Shown: positions 36,138 to 45,052, counted from the first letter of the stretch. The stretch is 64,000 bases of DNA from Crocinitomicaceae bacterium (GCA_029238665.1 JAQWFQ010000030.1:1-64000), one strand, 5' to 3'. Program-made: numbers and translations. Notes: generated from the letters alone by a model not told the origin.

Positions 36138-37595
36138 TTATCTGCTTGGAATTTGCTTTAATGTCGCTAGTAGGTATTCCCAATATTTTTTCACAGAAGA
36201 AATTTGACACTTTTCATCAGGTGAATGTGCCGCCCTAATGTTTGGCCCAAATGAAATCATATCTACCGTCGGCAAATGCTTTAACAATATTCCGCACTCT
36301 AAACCTGCGTGACACGCCTTAATCTTAGGCTCTTCGTTGTAGCGTTCTCTGTACAAGTTCGCCATAATATCTAAAATAGCCGAATCCTTATCTGGCTGCC
36401 AACCTGGATAGTCTCCCGACTGAACAACAGCACACCCCATAAGCTCAAAAGAAGACCTGATAGTATTAGCTAAATCGCCCTTTGTACTCTCAACACTACT
36501 TCGTTGCAACGACTGAGTCTCAAACACCCCGTCAGCGAGTATAACTCGAGCTAAACTTGATGAAGCCTCCACAAGCCCTTCGATATCAGGACTCATTCGA
36601 TAAACACCATTTTGAACACTATAGATCGCATTCAATATCTTATACAAATCTTCATCATCAACAGCTTCAACTACATCAATAGCCATTTGCCCCATAGCAA
36701 ACTTCAATTCTGACTCAATGAATTTAAACTCCGTTGCAATGATACCACCTACCTTTTCAAACTCAAGACGTAACAACGCTAAATCATCTTTACTAACAGT
36801 AACAACCGCTACAGACTCCCTAGGTATTGCATTGCGCAAACTACCGCCGTCAATTGAAATCAATTGATACTTAACTGTCGAAAGCAAATGATACAAAATG
36901 CGATTCATAAACTTGTTTGCATTCCCTCTGCCCTTGTCGATATCCATTCCTGAGTGGCCACCAACCAAACCTTTAACAGAAAGCTCAATTGTAACTGAAT
37001 CAGCATTAACAAGCGCCTTACTGTATTTGTACGATGTATTCGTATCAATACCACCCGCACAACCAATAGACAACTCATCATCATCTTCAGTATCTAAGTT
37101 CAATAGTATTTCTCCTGAAAAATTTGAAGGATCTAACTCAATGGCTCCAGTCATTCCTGTCTCCTCATCAATCGTAAACATAGCTTCAATTGCCGGATGC
37201 TCAATATCCGTAGACGCTAAGAGCGCCATGATTGTTGCAACACCAATACCATTGTCAGCTCCTAAGGTTGTTCCATTCGCCTTTACCCAGTCGCCATCTA
37301 CAATCATCTCTATTCCTTGAGAATCAAAATCAAATACCGTATCACCATTCTTTTGATGAACCATATCTAAATGCGATTGAAGAATGATTGTTTTTCGAGC
37401 TTCCATCCCTGAAGATGCAGGCTTCTTAATCACCACATTACCAACCCTATCTTTAATTACCGGAAGATTTAGCTTACGACCAAACTCCATCATAAATTCA
37501 ATTACACGCTCCTCATCCTTAGAAGCTCTCGGAACGGCATTTAAATCTGCAAAATGATTCCACAATGCTTTTGGCTCTAAATTTCTTACACTCAT
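36138..37595 (-). CDS. pepD: Aminoacyl-histidine dipeptidase (M20 family)
   Basis: This 485-residue cytosolic metallopeptidase splits Xaa-His and other dipeptides. The two-zinc site is visible in SHLDMVH (about 74-80), GADNGIGVA (about 112-120, bridging Asp), DEETGMTGA (about 143-151, catalytic Glu) and CHAGLECG near 430. A lid domain lies between about 200 and 390. It is longer than generic M20 peptidases, as PepD should be. The ATG overlaps the VF530 stop by 4 bp (ATGA), so the genes are translationally coupled. Confidence 0.95.
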   Translation of the reverse strand: MSVRNLEPKALWNHFADLNAVPRASKDEERVIEFMMEFGRKLNLPVIKDRVGNVVIKKPASSGMEARKTIILQSHLDMVHQKNGDTVFDFDSQGIEMIVDGDWVKANGTTLGADNGIGVATIMALLASTDIEHPAIEAMFTIDEETGMTGAIELDPSNFSGEILLNLDTEDDDELSIGCAGGIDTNTSYKYSKALVNADSVTIELSVKGLVGGHSGMDIDKGRGNANKFMNRILYHLLSTVKYQLISIDGGSLRNAIPRESVAVVTVSKDDLALLRLEFEKVGGIIATEFKFIESELKFAMGQMAIDVVEAVDDEDLYKILNAIYSVQNGVYRMSPDIEGLVEASSSLARVILADGVFETQSLQRSSVESTKGDLANTIRSSFELMGCAVVQSGDYPGWQPDKDSAILDIMANLYRERYNEEPKIKACHAGLECGILLKHLPTVDMISFGPNIRAAHSPDEKCQISSVKKYWEYLLATLKQIPSR

Positions 37596-37828
37596 TTTTT
37601 ATCTTTCGAAAATTGATGAATTCTTTCTACCCACAAGTTCTCCACCTTGGTTCTTGCCCAAGGAGTTTTTCTCAAAAAAGTTAAACTACTTTTTAATGTA
37701 GGATTGTTTTTAAAACAGTTGATATTCACTAAATACCCCATGTGATCCCAACCAAATTCTGACTCAAGTTCCTCTACGATCGACTTAAGTGTTTTGCCAT
37801 GAAGCGGATTTTTTGGCTGTTCAGTCAT
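37592..37828 (-). CDS. VF530 family (DUF2132) DNA-binding-like protein
   Basis: This 78-residue protein has the whole VF530 signature: NPLHGKTLKSIVEEL, GWDHMGYLVNINCFKNNPTLKSSLTFLRKTPWAR (motif about 25-58) and KVENLW. The structure of the Vibrio homologue suggested DNA binding; the cellular role is unknown. Its ATG shares one base with the ettA stop (TAATG) and its stop overlaps the pepD start, so it sits in a strictly coupled three-gene run. Confidence 0.93.
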   Translation of the reverse strand: MTEQPKNPLHGKTLKSIVEELESEFGWDHMGYLVNINCFKNNPTLKSSLTFLRKTPWARTKVENLWVERIHQFSKDKK

Positions 37829-39513
37829 TACTTCATTAATTTCTTATATCTAATTCTCTTTGGCGCTTTATCACCCAATCGCTTCTTACGATTCTCTTCG
37901 TACTCTGTATACGACCCTTCAAACGAATACACCTCAGAACCGCCTTCAAAAGCTAATATATGAGTACATATTCGATCTAAAAACCACCTATCGTGAGAAA
38001 TAACAACAGCACAGCCTGCAAAATTCTGTATTCCCTCCTCCAGAGCACGCAAAGTATTAATATCAATATCATTTGTAGGCTCATCAAGCAGCAATACATT
38101 TGCCTCAATTTTTAATGTCATAGCAAGATGAAGTCTATTCCTTTCACCTCCCGATAAAACCCCCACTTTTTTATTTTGATCTGAACCATTAAAGTTGAAC
38201 TTAGATAAGTAGGCACGCGAATTTATTTTTTGATTTCCAATTTCAACAAATTCCAATCCATTTGACACAACTTCAAAGACAGATTTCTCTAGCTTTATAT
38301 CATCGTGTGTTTGATCAACATAGCCTAACTTAACCGTTTCTCCCACTTTAAACTCACCTGAATCAGGCGTAAGTTCATCCATAATCATCTTAAATATTGT
38401 TGTTTTACCAGCACCATTAGGCCCAACAATACCAACAATACCAGCAGGTGGCAAACTGAAATTCAAATCACCATATAGCAATTTCTCTCCAAATCCTTTT
38501 GAAACATGCTCTGCATCAATAACATTATTCCCCAAGCGAGGTCCATTAGGAATAGGCATCTCAAGAACAGCCTCTTTATCCTTAATATCTTGAGACAACA
38601 TTTTATCGTAGTTAGCAATACGTGCCTTATTCTTTGCATGCCTCCCTTTAGGATTCATTTTAACCCACTCCAACTCACGGGCTAACATTTTTTGACGCTT
38701 AGACTCTGTTTTTTCTTCTTCTTTTAAACGCTTACCTTTTTGATCTAGCCAAGAAGAATAATTTCCTTTCCACGGAATACCCTCACCTCGATCAAGTTCT
38801 AAAATCCAACCGGCAACGTTGTCAAGAAAATACCTATCGTGTGTTACAGCAATAACTGTTCCTTTGTACTGCTGTAAATGTTGTTCTAACCACTCAATAG
38901 ATTCAGCATCTAAGTGATTGGTAGGCTCATCAAGCAATAAAACATCTGGGTTTTTAAGCAACAGTCGACACAATGCAACTCTTCTACGCTCCCCTCCAGA
39001 TAATGTCCCAATCAACTGATCGTCTGGCGGACATCTTAACGCATCCATAGCACGATCAAGCTTTGTATCTAACTCCCAAGCATCTTGAGAATCAATAATA
39101 TCCTGAACCTCACCCTGTCGAGCAATTAGTTTTTCCATTTTATCCGGATCATTCATGATGTCTTCATCCATGAATGAGTTATTAATTTTTTCAAATTCAG
39201 CTAAAATATCAACCGTTTCTTGAACACCTTCTAAAACAATTTCTTTTACAGTCTTAGTCTCATCCAACTCTGGCTCCTGAGATAGATAACCTACAGAGTA
39301 CCCTTCAGAGAATACGACTTCTCCTTTATACGCCTGGTCTAACCCAGCTATAATTTTCATTACCGTTGATTTACCCGAACCATTTAAACCAATGATACCG
39401 ATTTTTGCACCATAGTAAAATGAAAGGTAAATATTCTTGATAATCTGCTTGCCTTGTGGAGTATCTTTTGAGACACCAACCATTGAGAATATAATCTTTT
39501 TATCGTCTGCCAT
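37828..39513 (-). CDS. ettA: Energy-dependent translational throttle protein EttA (ABC-F)
   Basis: This 561-residue soluble ATPase has two ABC domains. Walker A motifs are GLNGSGKST (first) and GPNGAGKTT (second), both with LSGGERRR/LSGGERNR signatures and DEPTNHLD or DEPTNDID Walker B regions. The linker between domains (about 240-320, KQGKRLKEEE-type charged helices) is the P-site tRNA interaction motif, and the arm insertion in domain 1 fits EttA. It binds the ribosomal E site and gates elongation by ATP level. It heads the coupled run with VF530 and pepD and has a TAACTTTG box 23 bp upstream. Confidence 0.96.
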   Translation of the reverse strand: MADDKKIIFSMVGVSKDTPQGKQIIKNIYLSFYYGAKIGIIGLNGSGKSTVMKIIAGLDQAYKGEVVFSEGYSVGYLSQEPELDETKTVKEIVLEGVQETVDILAEFEKINNSFMDEDIMNDPDKMEKLIARQGEVQDIIDSQDAWELDTKLDRAMDALRCPPDDQLIGTLSGGERRRVALCRLLLKNPDVLLLDEPTNHLDAESIEWLEQHLQQYKGTVIAVTHDRYFLDNVAGWILELDRGEGIPWKGNYSSWLDQKGKRLKEEEKTESKRQKMLARELEWVKMNPKGRHAKNKARIANYDKMLSQDIKDKEAVLEMPIPNGPRLGNNVIDAEHVSKGFGEKLLYGDLNFSLPPAGIVGIVGPNGAGKTTIFKMIMDELTPDSGEFKVGETVKLGYVDQTHDDIKLEKSVFEVVSNGLEFVEIGNQKINSRAYLSKFNFNGSDQNKKVGVLSGGERNRLHLAMTLKIEANVLLLDEPTNDIDINTLRALEEGIQNFAGCAVVISHDRWFLDRICTHILAFEGGSEVYSFEGSYTEYEENRKKRLGDKAPKRIRYKKLMK

Positions 39514-39535
39514 AATTTGAGAAAATGAATTTCAT

Positions 39536-39543
39536 CAAAGTTA
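39536..39543 (-). promoter_or_regulatory. -7 box TAACTTTG for ettA
   Basis: Read on the minus strand this is TAACTTTG, the same octamer as the pyrG box. It ends 22 bp before the ettA ATG. No good -33 element was identified. Confidence 0.5.
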
Positions 39544-39584
39544 ACAAAAGATGACGGTAAATGGTTTAAGAAACGACTTAGATA

Positions 39585-39863
39585 TTAATGAAAAACAACT
39601 CCTGATGACAACTTGACGATATAATTAGTCAAAATAAAAAACACCGTAAGGATAAACAATAAAAGAATGAATTTTGCCCCATGTTTAAACTTGAAAATCA
39701 AATGAAGAAACAATACAAGTAGCGTTAATAAAAAAGGAATCAAAGCTGGAAGCATAGCAAAACTCTCTGAGATTTTTCCGTCAAGCAACAGTGTAAACGA
39801 ACGCTGAAAACCACAAGTTAAACAATCAACTCCAAAACGACTCTTCCATGCGCACTTAACCAA
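39585..39863 (-). CDS. DUF2752 family small membrane protein
   Basis: This protein of about 92 residues has the DUF2752 core: GVDCLTCGFQRSFTLLLDGK (the C-x2-C-G and R motif) followed by two hydrophobic helices. The frame is open further upstream to an ATG at 39989, but that part lies wholly inside the CCC-motif gene and reads as its shadow. I therefore use the TTG at 39863, 3 bp after the CCC stop, which leaves the conserved motif near the N-terminus as in other short Bacteroidota members. Function is unknown. It is translationally tied to the CCC gene by position. Confidence 0.7.
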   Translation of the reverse strand: MVKCAWKSRFGVDCLTCGFQRSFTLLLDGKISESFAMLPALIPFLLTLLVLFLHLIFKFKHGAKFILLLFILTVFFILTNYIVKLSSGVVFH

Positions 39864-39865
39864 AA

Positions 39866-40210
39866 CTACAATGCAACTGACACTACTGACGCAACAATAA
39901 TGAAGGCGATCATAAAATAAATGAAGTACAATGCTGAAATAGATACGCCAATAATAGCGCACACGTATCCCGCTCTTGCATTTTCCCAAGAAGCAGCATA
40001 TTTAATAGGATTTGTCGCATAAACCTCTTTGTTTCGTTTATGTAAAATAAGTGCAATAATACCACAAATCAATCCAACAATACCGTAAAGCACACAGCCT
40101 ACAATTGACATAATTCCAAGAACTAAAACAGCGGTTGCATTGGGCAACACCCCTTTTTCATCTTGACCACTACCCCCTCCTACATTAGACACATTACTTG
40201 AATCACTCAT
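39866..40210 (-). CDS. CCC-motif membrane protein (short paralogue)
   Basis: This 114-residue protein has a disordered N-terminus (about 1-24, Ser/Gly/Asn-rich) and two hydrophobic hairpins carrying the three conserved cysteines: SIVGCVLYG, GLICGIIAL and GYVCAIIG. It resembles the DUF4190 group of small Bacteroidota membrane proteins; role unknown. The core from GVLPNATAVLVLG to SALYFI is very close to residues about 140-225 of the protein at 40935-41633, and the DNA is also alike, so one arose by local duplication. It is directly followed by the DUF2752 gene. Confidence 0.85.
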   Translation of the reverse strand: MSDSSNVSNVGGGSGQDEKGVLPNATAVLVLGIMSIVGCVLYGIVGLICGIIALILHKRNKEVYATNPIKYAASWENARAGYVCAIIGVSISALYFIYFMIAFIIVASVVSVAL

Positions 40211-40347
40211 TATTAAATACTTTATAAATTACACCTTAGGCACATCGGAGACACGCCATAACTAAACAAGCTCAAAATTAAGGGAATAAATCCAATATTA
40301 AAATTAAACCCATTAATCAACATACACAATACTTTACAGCATAAAAA

Positions 40348-40376
40348 AAAGCCTCTGCAATTCATACAGAGGCTTT
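40348..40376 (-). terminator. Rho-independent terminator after the DUF4190-like gene
   Basis: AAAGCCTCTG (40348-40357) and CAGAGGCTTT (40367-40376) are perfect 10-bp arms around a 9-base loop. On the minus strand the stem runs into eight T. It lies 20 bp beyond the DUF4190-like stop. Confidence 0.9.
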
Positions 40377-40395
40377 CATTTCTTATACAGACTCC

Positions 40396-40803
40396 TTAAT
40401 TTCCGTAAATATCATTCAGGTCATTAAGAGCGTCAATACTCTCATTCATATTCCCTACAATATCTGAATAGTTATCTGAAACTGAAGCAGCCGCAGATAT
40501 ACCAGCAGATAGCATCAAGCAATAAATAACAGAAACGATTCCGATAACCAAACCAGCAATAGCCAAGCCTTTCTTACCACCAGTCTTACCCAGTTTAGAC
40601 ATTCCCATTGCAGACAGTACTACACTTAAAATAGCCAATACTGACCAAAAGTGCATTAACCACCCACTACCTCCAGCGATAATTGATGCTGTAGCAAGAA
40701 CAGCAATCCAGCTTGAGAATAATAAAGTTACAAGTGACAAAATAAAACCAGCAACACCCATTGATTTTCCTTGAGGTTGTGATACGTTGTTTTCTTCAGA
40801 CAT
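40396..40803 (-). CDS. DUF4190-like small membrane protein
   Basis: This 135-residue protein has a polar N-terminus and three or four short hydrophobic segments: MGVAGFILSLVTLLF, the Trp-containing WLMHFWSVLAILSVVLSAMGM, and GLAIAGLVIGIVSVIYCLM. The pattern of Gly-rich helices with GKTGGKKGLAIAGLVIG resembles DUF4190 proteins. The tail is acidic and polar. Function is unknown. It lies between the two CCC-motif genes and has its own terminator. Confidence 0.75.
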   Translation of the reverse strand: MSEENNVSQPQGKSMGVAGFILSLVTLLFSSWIAVLATASIIAGGSGWLMHFWSVLAILSVVLSAMGMSKLGKTGGKKGLAIAGLVIGIVSVIYCLMLSAGISAAASVSDNYSDIVGNMNESIDALNDLNDIYGN

Positions 40804-40934
40804 AATAGTTGTTTTTATTTAAGTTAGACCACAATATATATTATTAATTTGAGTAAACCATAAAAAAGGAATAAAAAATGCACTAGAAACATACATACAC
40901 CTCACTCCAAGTAAGTTAACTTGAACCCGAAAAA

Positions 40935-41633
40935 TCAAACACTTTCTATCACTAGAAAAACAAAAGTCATCAAAAAAGCAATAAAATATAATGCTGAAAG
41001 CGACACCCCTATAATTGCGCATATATACCCTGCCTTTGCATTCTTCCAAGAAGCCACATATTTTGTAGGACTCAGCGCATAAGCGTCTTTATTTCTCTTG
41101 TGTAAAGATAGAGCGATTATACCGCAAACAAGCCCAACAACACCGTAAAAAGCACACCCAACAATGGAAACAATGCCAAGAACCAAAACAGCTGTCGCAT
41201 TGGGTAAAACACCTTCATCATTCACCGATACAAGATTTGACTCCGGATCAGAATCAAAACCAGCAGGCTCTTGTGAAGCTGGAGCTATATATTTAGCATC
41301 ACCAAAACCTAAGATCATGATAAAAATAGGGCTCAAAAAAACAAGACCTAAAGCAAACCCTGAATCCTTACCAAATACCTTAGCCAACTCTATATATATT
41401 AGTATTATAACAACCAGATTAGCAATAGGTATAAACATTAAAGCGATCCACCAAATCGGTTTTCTAACAATCTCTAACAATACAATTGTATTATAAACAG
41501 GTATTAATACCGCCCACCCCGGTTTACCTGCTTTTTCATAAATTTTCCAATTTGCTATAATTGAAAAAACAATAAGCGGAAGTATTAAGAATACAAAAAA
41601 CAATAAAAAAATAAGTGGAAACGCAGGACTCAT
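40935..41633 (-). CDS. DUF5684-like plus CCC-motif fusion membrane protein
   Basis: This 232-residue protein joins two parts. Residues about 1-115 look like DUF5684: hydrophobic helices with KIYEKAGKPGWAVLIPVYNT, KPIWWIALMFIPIAN and LAKVFGKDSGFALGLVFL. Residues about 140-232 are a CCC-motif domain with the three cysteines in SIVGCAFYG, GLVCGIIAL and GYICAIIG, nearly the same as the short paralogue at 39866-40210. The two domains are linked by a flexible acidic stretch. The fusion suggests that the two families act together in the membrane. Function is unknown. Confidence 0.8.
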   Translation of the reverse strand: MSPAFPLIFLLFFVFLILPLIVFSIIANWKIYEKAGKPGWAVLIPVYNTIVLLEIVRKPIWWIALMFIPIANLVVIILIYIELAKVFGKDSGFALGLVFLSPIFIMILGFGDAKYIAPASQEPAGFDSDPESNLVSVNDEGVLPNATAVLVLGIVSIVGCAFYGVVGLVCGIIALSLHKRNKDAYALSPTKYVASWKNAKAGYICAIIGVSLSALYFIAFLMTFVFLVIESV

Positions 41634-41718
41634 AAACTATAGATTTAAATTAAGTAAGCATTAAAGCTACTAAAAAAATTTACTCATCAAAAGGTAGGGA
41701 TTTTATTACTTTAGTATT

Positions 41719-42339
41719 ATGAAAATAATGACGATTCTGTTAATCATTACAATGAGCACCTACTCTTGTCAAAAAGGCAAGGCGAAAGTTACAATTAAAG
41801 GGATTATTACAGACACTTCTTTTGCAACCCCCCTCTCTGATGCTACAGTTGACCTATACCAAATTGAATCAGGTGTTTCAGATGAATTAATTGGACAAAC
41901 AACCACAAATTCAAACGGTGAATACAGCTTCACATTTGACAGAGATCAAACAGAATACTACCGAATAACATCAACAAAAAACGATTACTACGACTTAAAC
42001 GAATCCATTTCCTTTTCAGACATAACAATAAACAACGATAACGTTTATGATTTTTCTACCGCAGCTAAATCATGGGTAAAACTACGTTTTCACAACCCTT
42101 TAGGGCAAATCACAGATGTATTCAAATACATCAAGCAAGAAGGGAAGTCTGGTTGCGATGACTGCTGCCCAGAAACAGAGCAAGTTTTAAACGGTATTAT
42201 TGATACTACAATTGTTTATGCTAACAACGGTAACGAAATCTTTTCGTACCACTACTTTGTTACGGGAACAACAAACCAAGGCCTCAAATCTACCACAACA
42301 GTAGCCTTTGATACAACATTAATTAACTTAACGTACTAG
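41719..42339 (+). CDS. Lipoprotein with CarboxypepD_reg/Cna-like beta domain
   Basis: This 206-residue protein carries a lipoprotein-type signal (MKIMTILLIITMSTYSC; the lipobox is weak but a Cys follows Ser). Residues about 25-115 form a carboxypeptidase regulatory-like sandwich (KGIITDTSFATPLSDATVDLYQ ends with NSNGEYSFTF). The C-terminal part has a cysteine cluster GCDDCCPETE near 147-156, which could bind metal or form disulfides. Role unknown. It is convergent with the helicase gene; the stops are 7 bp apart. Confidence 0.75.
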   Translation: MKIMTILLIITMSTYSCQKGKAKVTIKGIITDTSFATPLSDATVDLYQIESGVSDELIGQTTTNSNGEYSFTFDRDQTEYYRITSTKNDYYDLNESISFSDITINNDNVYDFSTAAKSWVKLRFHNPLGQITDVFKYIKQEGKSGCDDCCPETEQVLNGIIDTTIVYANNGNEIFSYHYFVTGTTNQGLKSTTTVAFDTTLINLTY

Positions 42340-42346
42340 ACACATC

Positions 42347-43858
42347 TTACTCATCCTCCAGATTTGCTCTTAACTTCTGTCTAAGCTGTCTGTTGTATGT
42401 CTCAATGATGTACTTATAGTAATTAGGAGTACTCTTTGTTATGCACTTTGTGTAATGCTTTAATCGGTGGTCTATATGATCTTTTAAAACATCCAAAAGT
42501 TCCAGTCCGTGAAAATAGTCTTCTGCTGCATCGTAAATTACCTCATAATGGTTTTCCATAGATCGATTCATAGCATCCTTACCTTTAAGACCACTATCAA
42601 TACAATCGTAATAAACCTCTTTCATATTGAAGCCTTCAAGTTTTTCCAGCTTCATCACATCTGCAGCACCTCTAGGGAACTCAAACTTAGCTACAAACTC
42701 AATGTCCTCCACCTCTGTTAATCGAGCCTCCATAAAACGGTCAGGAAACTTAAACGCATCTTGCCAGTTAATAAAGTCTTGCCAAATACCAAATCGCCTA
42801 ACATTATTACCAAGGTCAATCAATTTAAACTGAGACTTGTTAGGCAACTTACGTGACCCACGGCCAATCATTTGATGATAAAGGGTTAACGATCGTGTTG
42901 CTCTGTTTAATATAATCGTATTCACTGTAGGTTCATCAAACCCAGTCGTTAAAATACCTACAGAAGTAAGTATTGCATCTGGCGTCTCTTTAAACCAACG
43001 AAGAACTTCCTTTCTATCCTTATCACTAAATGTAGAATCTAAGTGTCTGATTTTGTATCCACGCTTCTTAAATGTTTCTTCAACACGCATTGAAGTATCT
43101 ATCCCAGAGTTGAAAATCAATGTTTTATCACCCAAACCAACCTCTTCGTATGCAAAAAGTAATTTCTCTTGCATGAAATAGTTTCCATAAACAACGTCCG
43201 AACTACTCACGGTAAAATCTCCATTCGTCCCTATCTTAAGACCATGAAGATTAACATCATACGTATATGTTTCTGCATCAGAAAGGTATCCAGACTCAAT
43301 CAAAGACTTGATGCTTTCCCCTACAATTAGCTCGTCGTAGTTATCATTTAACGGCAGCGCCTTATTACTACTTAGTGGTGTTGCTGTAACACCAAGTATG
43401 TTCGCATTTTGATAAAATTGAAATATTTTTCTAAAACTATTGTAATGTGCCTCATCAACAATTACCAGTCCGATATTCTCTAAAAAGTTTTCATCATCAT
43501 TCAGGCGGTTGTTAAGTGTTTCTACCATCGCAATAAAGCACTGGTAGTCATCCGGGTTTTCTATCTCCTTAACCTCGCTGTTAATGACTTTATTTTTAAC
43601 ATCTATTGCTGCTAATTGCTTTGATGTCTGAACAGAAAGCTCAATTCGATGAGTTAGTATCAAAACCTTATCACCTGATTTCTCTATGTGTCTCTTTGCT
43701 ATTTCAGAAAAAATAACAGTCTTACCACCACCCGTTGGAAGTTGGAATAACAGGTTGAAATTCTTACCATTAGCAGTAATCTTTTCTAGTATAGCATTAA
43801 TCGTTTTCTCCTGAAAAGGATATAGTATTTTTGCTTGATATAATTCTGTATCTATCAT
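42347..43858 (-). CDS. SF2 DEAD/DEAH-type helicase (RadD/SSL2-like)
   Basis: This 503-residue protein has a full SF2 core: Walker A QLPTGGGKT (39-47), LTHRIEL (Ia), DEAH (135-138), VTATPLS (III), and domain-2 motifs SVGILTTGFDEP and QMIGRGSRK (VI). The C-terminal about 130 residues lack a known domain. It resembles stand-alone ResIII/RadD helicases that act on DNA in repair or recombination. No methylase, specificity or nuclease gene is adjacent, so it is not part of a restriction system here. Confidence 0.9.
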   Translation of the reverse strand: MIDTELYQAKILYPFQEKTINAILEKITANGKNFNLLFQLPTGGGKTVIFSEIAKRHIEKSGDKVLILTHRIELSVQTSKQLAAIDVKNKVINSEVKEIENPDDYQCFIAMVETLNNRLNDDENFLENIGLVIVDEAHYNSFRKIFQFYQNANILGVTATPLSSNKALPLNDNYDELIVGESIKSLIESGYLSDAETYTYDVNLHGLKIGTNGDFTVSSSDVVYGNYFMQEKLLFAYEEVGLGDKTLIFNSGIDTSMRVEETFKKRGYKIRHLDSTFSDKDRKEVLRWFKETPDAILTSVGILTTGFDEPTVNTIILNRATRSLTLYHQMIGRGSRKLPNKSQFKLIDLGNNVRRFGIWQDFINWQDAFKFPDRFMEARLTEVEDIEFVAKFEFPRGAADVMKLEKLEGFNMKEVYYDCIDSGLKGKDAMNRSMENHYEVIYDAAEDYFHGLELLDVLKDHIDHRLKHYTKCITKSTPNYYKYIIETYNRQLRQKLRANLEDE

Positions 43859-44004
43859 GTTTCGTTCTGAAAAAAAGCGGCTACAAAGCTACGGTCTTTT
43901 TCGTCAAATACAAAGTTTAATCCAATGTAATCTCTAAGAGTTAATTGTAATCCTACCTAAAACATAACTATTACACAAAACCTATGAAATAAGTAATAAA
44001 GAAT

Positions 44005-44012
44005 TATTTTTG
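44005..44012 (+). promoter_or_regulatory. -7 box TATTTTTG upstream of trxB
   Basis: TATTTTTG matches TAnnTTTG and ends 40 bp before the trxB ATG. No convincing -33 element was found. Confidence 0.45.
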
Positions 44013-44052
44013 TAATCGAAAACAACGACATTAAACATATACAAGAGATAAA

Positions 44053-45003
44053 ATGAGTGAAATCGAAAAAGTAAAATGCCTAATTATCGGTTCAGGACCG
44101 GCAGGATATACTGCTGCTATTTATGCTGCACGTGCAGAGATGCAACCAGTAATGTATCAAGGAATGCAACCTGGCGGACAACTAACAACAACAAACGAAG
44201 TTGAAAACTTTCCTGGATATCCAGAAGGGGTTACTGGACCAGACATGATGTTACAACTAGAAGCGCAAGCCAAACGGTTTGATACAGATGTCCGTTTTGG
44301 CTTCATAACCAAGGTTGACTTTTCTGGAGAAATTCACAAATGCTGGGCTGACGATGGTAAAGAAATTCATGCTGAAACAGTAGTTATATCTACAGGGGCT
44401 TCTGCCATGTATTTAGGTTTAGAAAGTGAACAACTTTACCTTAAAAATGGTGGAGGTGTTTCTGCCTGTGCTGTCTGTGATGGATTCTTTTACAGGGGGC
44501 AAGAAACAGTAATTGTTGGCGCTGGAGATTCTGCCTGCGAAGAAGCTCACTACCTATCAAAACTATGTACAAAAGTAACCATGCTTGTACGTAAAGACGT
44601 ATTTAGAGCATCTAAAATTATGGCTGATCGTGTTAAAAATACTGAAAACATTGAAATCCTCTATAATACAAATACTGTCGAAGTCTTAGGTGATGGACAA
44701 GGGGTTACTGGTACACTGGTTAAAAATAGCATTACTGGTGAGCAAACAACAATTCCATGTACTGGATTTTTTGTTGCTATTGGACACAAGCCCAATACCG
44801 ATATTTTCAAAGACTACATTAACCTAGATAGTACTGGGTATATTGAATACGCGCAACCTGGCACATCTAAAACAAATGTACCAGGTGTATTTGTAGCTGG
44901 AGATGCCGCAGATAAAACATACAGACAAGCGATTACTGCTGCCGGTACAGGATGTATGGCTGCCTTAGATGCGGAAAGATACCTTGCATCTAAAGCGCAT
45001 TAA
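44053..45003 (+). CDS. trxB: Thioredoxin-disulfide reductase
   Basis: This 316-residue flavoprotein reduces thioredoxin with NADPH. It shows the FAD site IIGSGPAGYTAAIYAARA (about 11-28), the redox-active C139-A-V-C142 in ACAVCDG, the NADPH-binding VGAGDSACEEA (about 155-166), and the C-terminal FAD motif GVFVAGDAADKTYRQA. Length is typical of low-molecular-weight TrxR. It stands alone, bounded by its own promoter box and by a bidirectional terminator shared with pcm. Confidence 0.97.
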   Translation: MSEIEKVKCLIIGSGPAGYTAAIYAARAEMQPVMYQGMQPGGQLTTTNEVENFPGYPEGVTGPDMMLQLEAQAKRFDTDVRFGFITKVDFSGEIHKCWADDGKEIHAETVVISTGASAMYLGLESEQLYLKNGGGVSACAVCDGFFYRGQETVIVGAGDSACEEAHYLSKLCTKVTMLVRKDVFRASKIMADRVKNTENIEILYNTNTVEVLGDGQGVTGTLVKNSITGEQTTIPCTGFFVAIGHKPNTDIFKDYINLDSTGYIEYAQPGTSKTNVPGVFVAGDAADKTYRQAITAAGTGCMAALDAERYLASKAH

Positions 45004-45022
45004 CACAAAATTTAATTGATTA

Positions 45023-45052
45023 AAAAAGGGATAACAAATGTTATCCCTTTTT
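45023..45052. terminator. Bidirectional terminator between trxB and pcm
   Basis: AAAAAGGGATAAC (45023-45035) and GTTATCCCTTTTT (45040-45052) are perfect 13-bp arms around the loop AAAT. The flanking A and T runs let it serve both convergent genes. Confidence 0.93.

Noticed and set aside
40819-41049. 76-aa open frame overlapping the end of the second CCC gene
   Set aside because: Most of it is out-of-frame CCC coding sequence. The remainder is treated only as a weak possible remnant of DUF2752.
42347-43858. Restriction or phage-defence role for the SF2 helicase
   Set aside because: No methylase, specificity, nuclease or other defence gene is adjacent, and the protein looks like a stand-alone RadD-type helicase.
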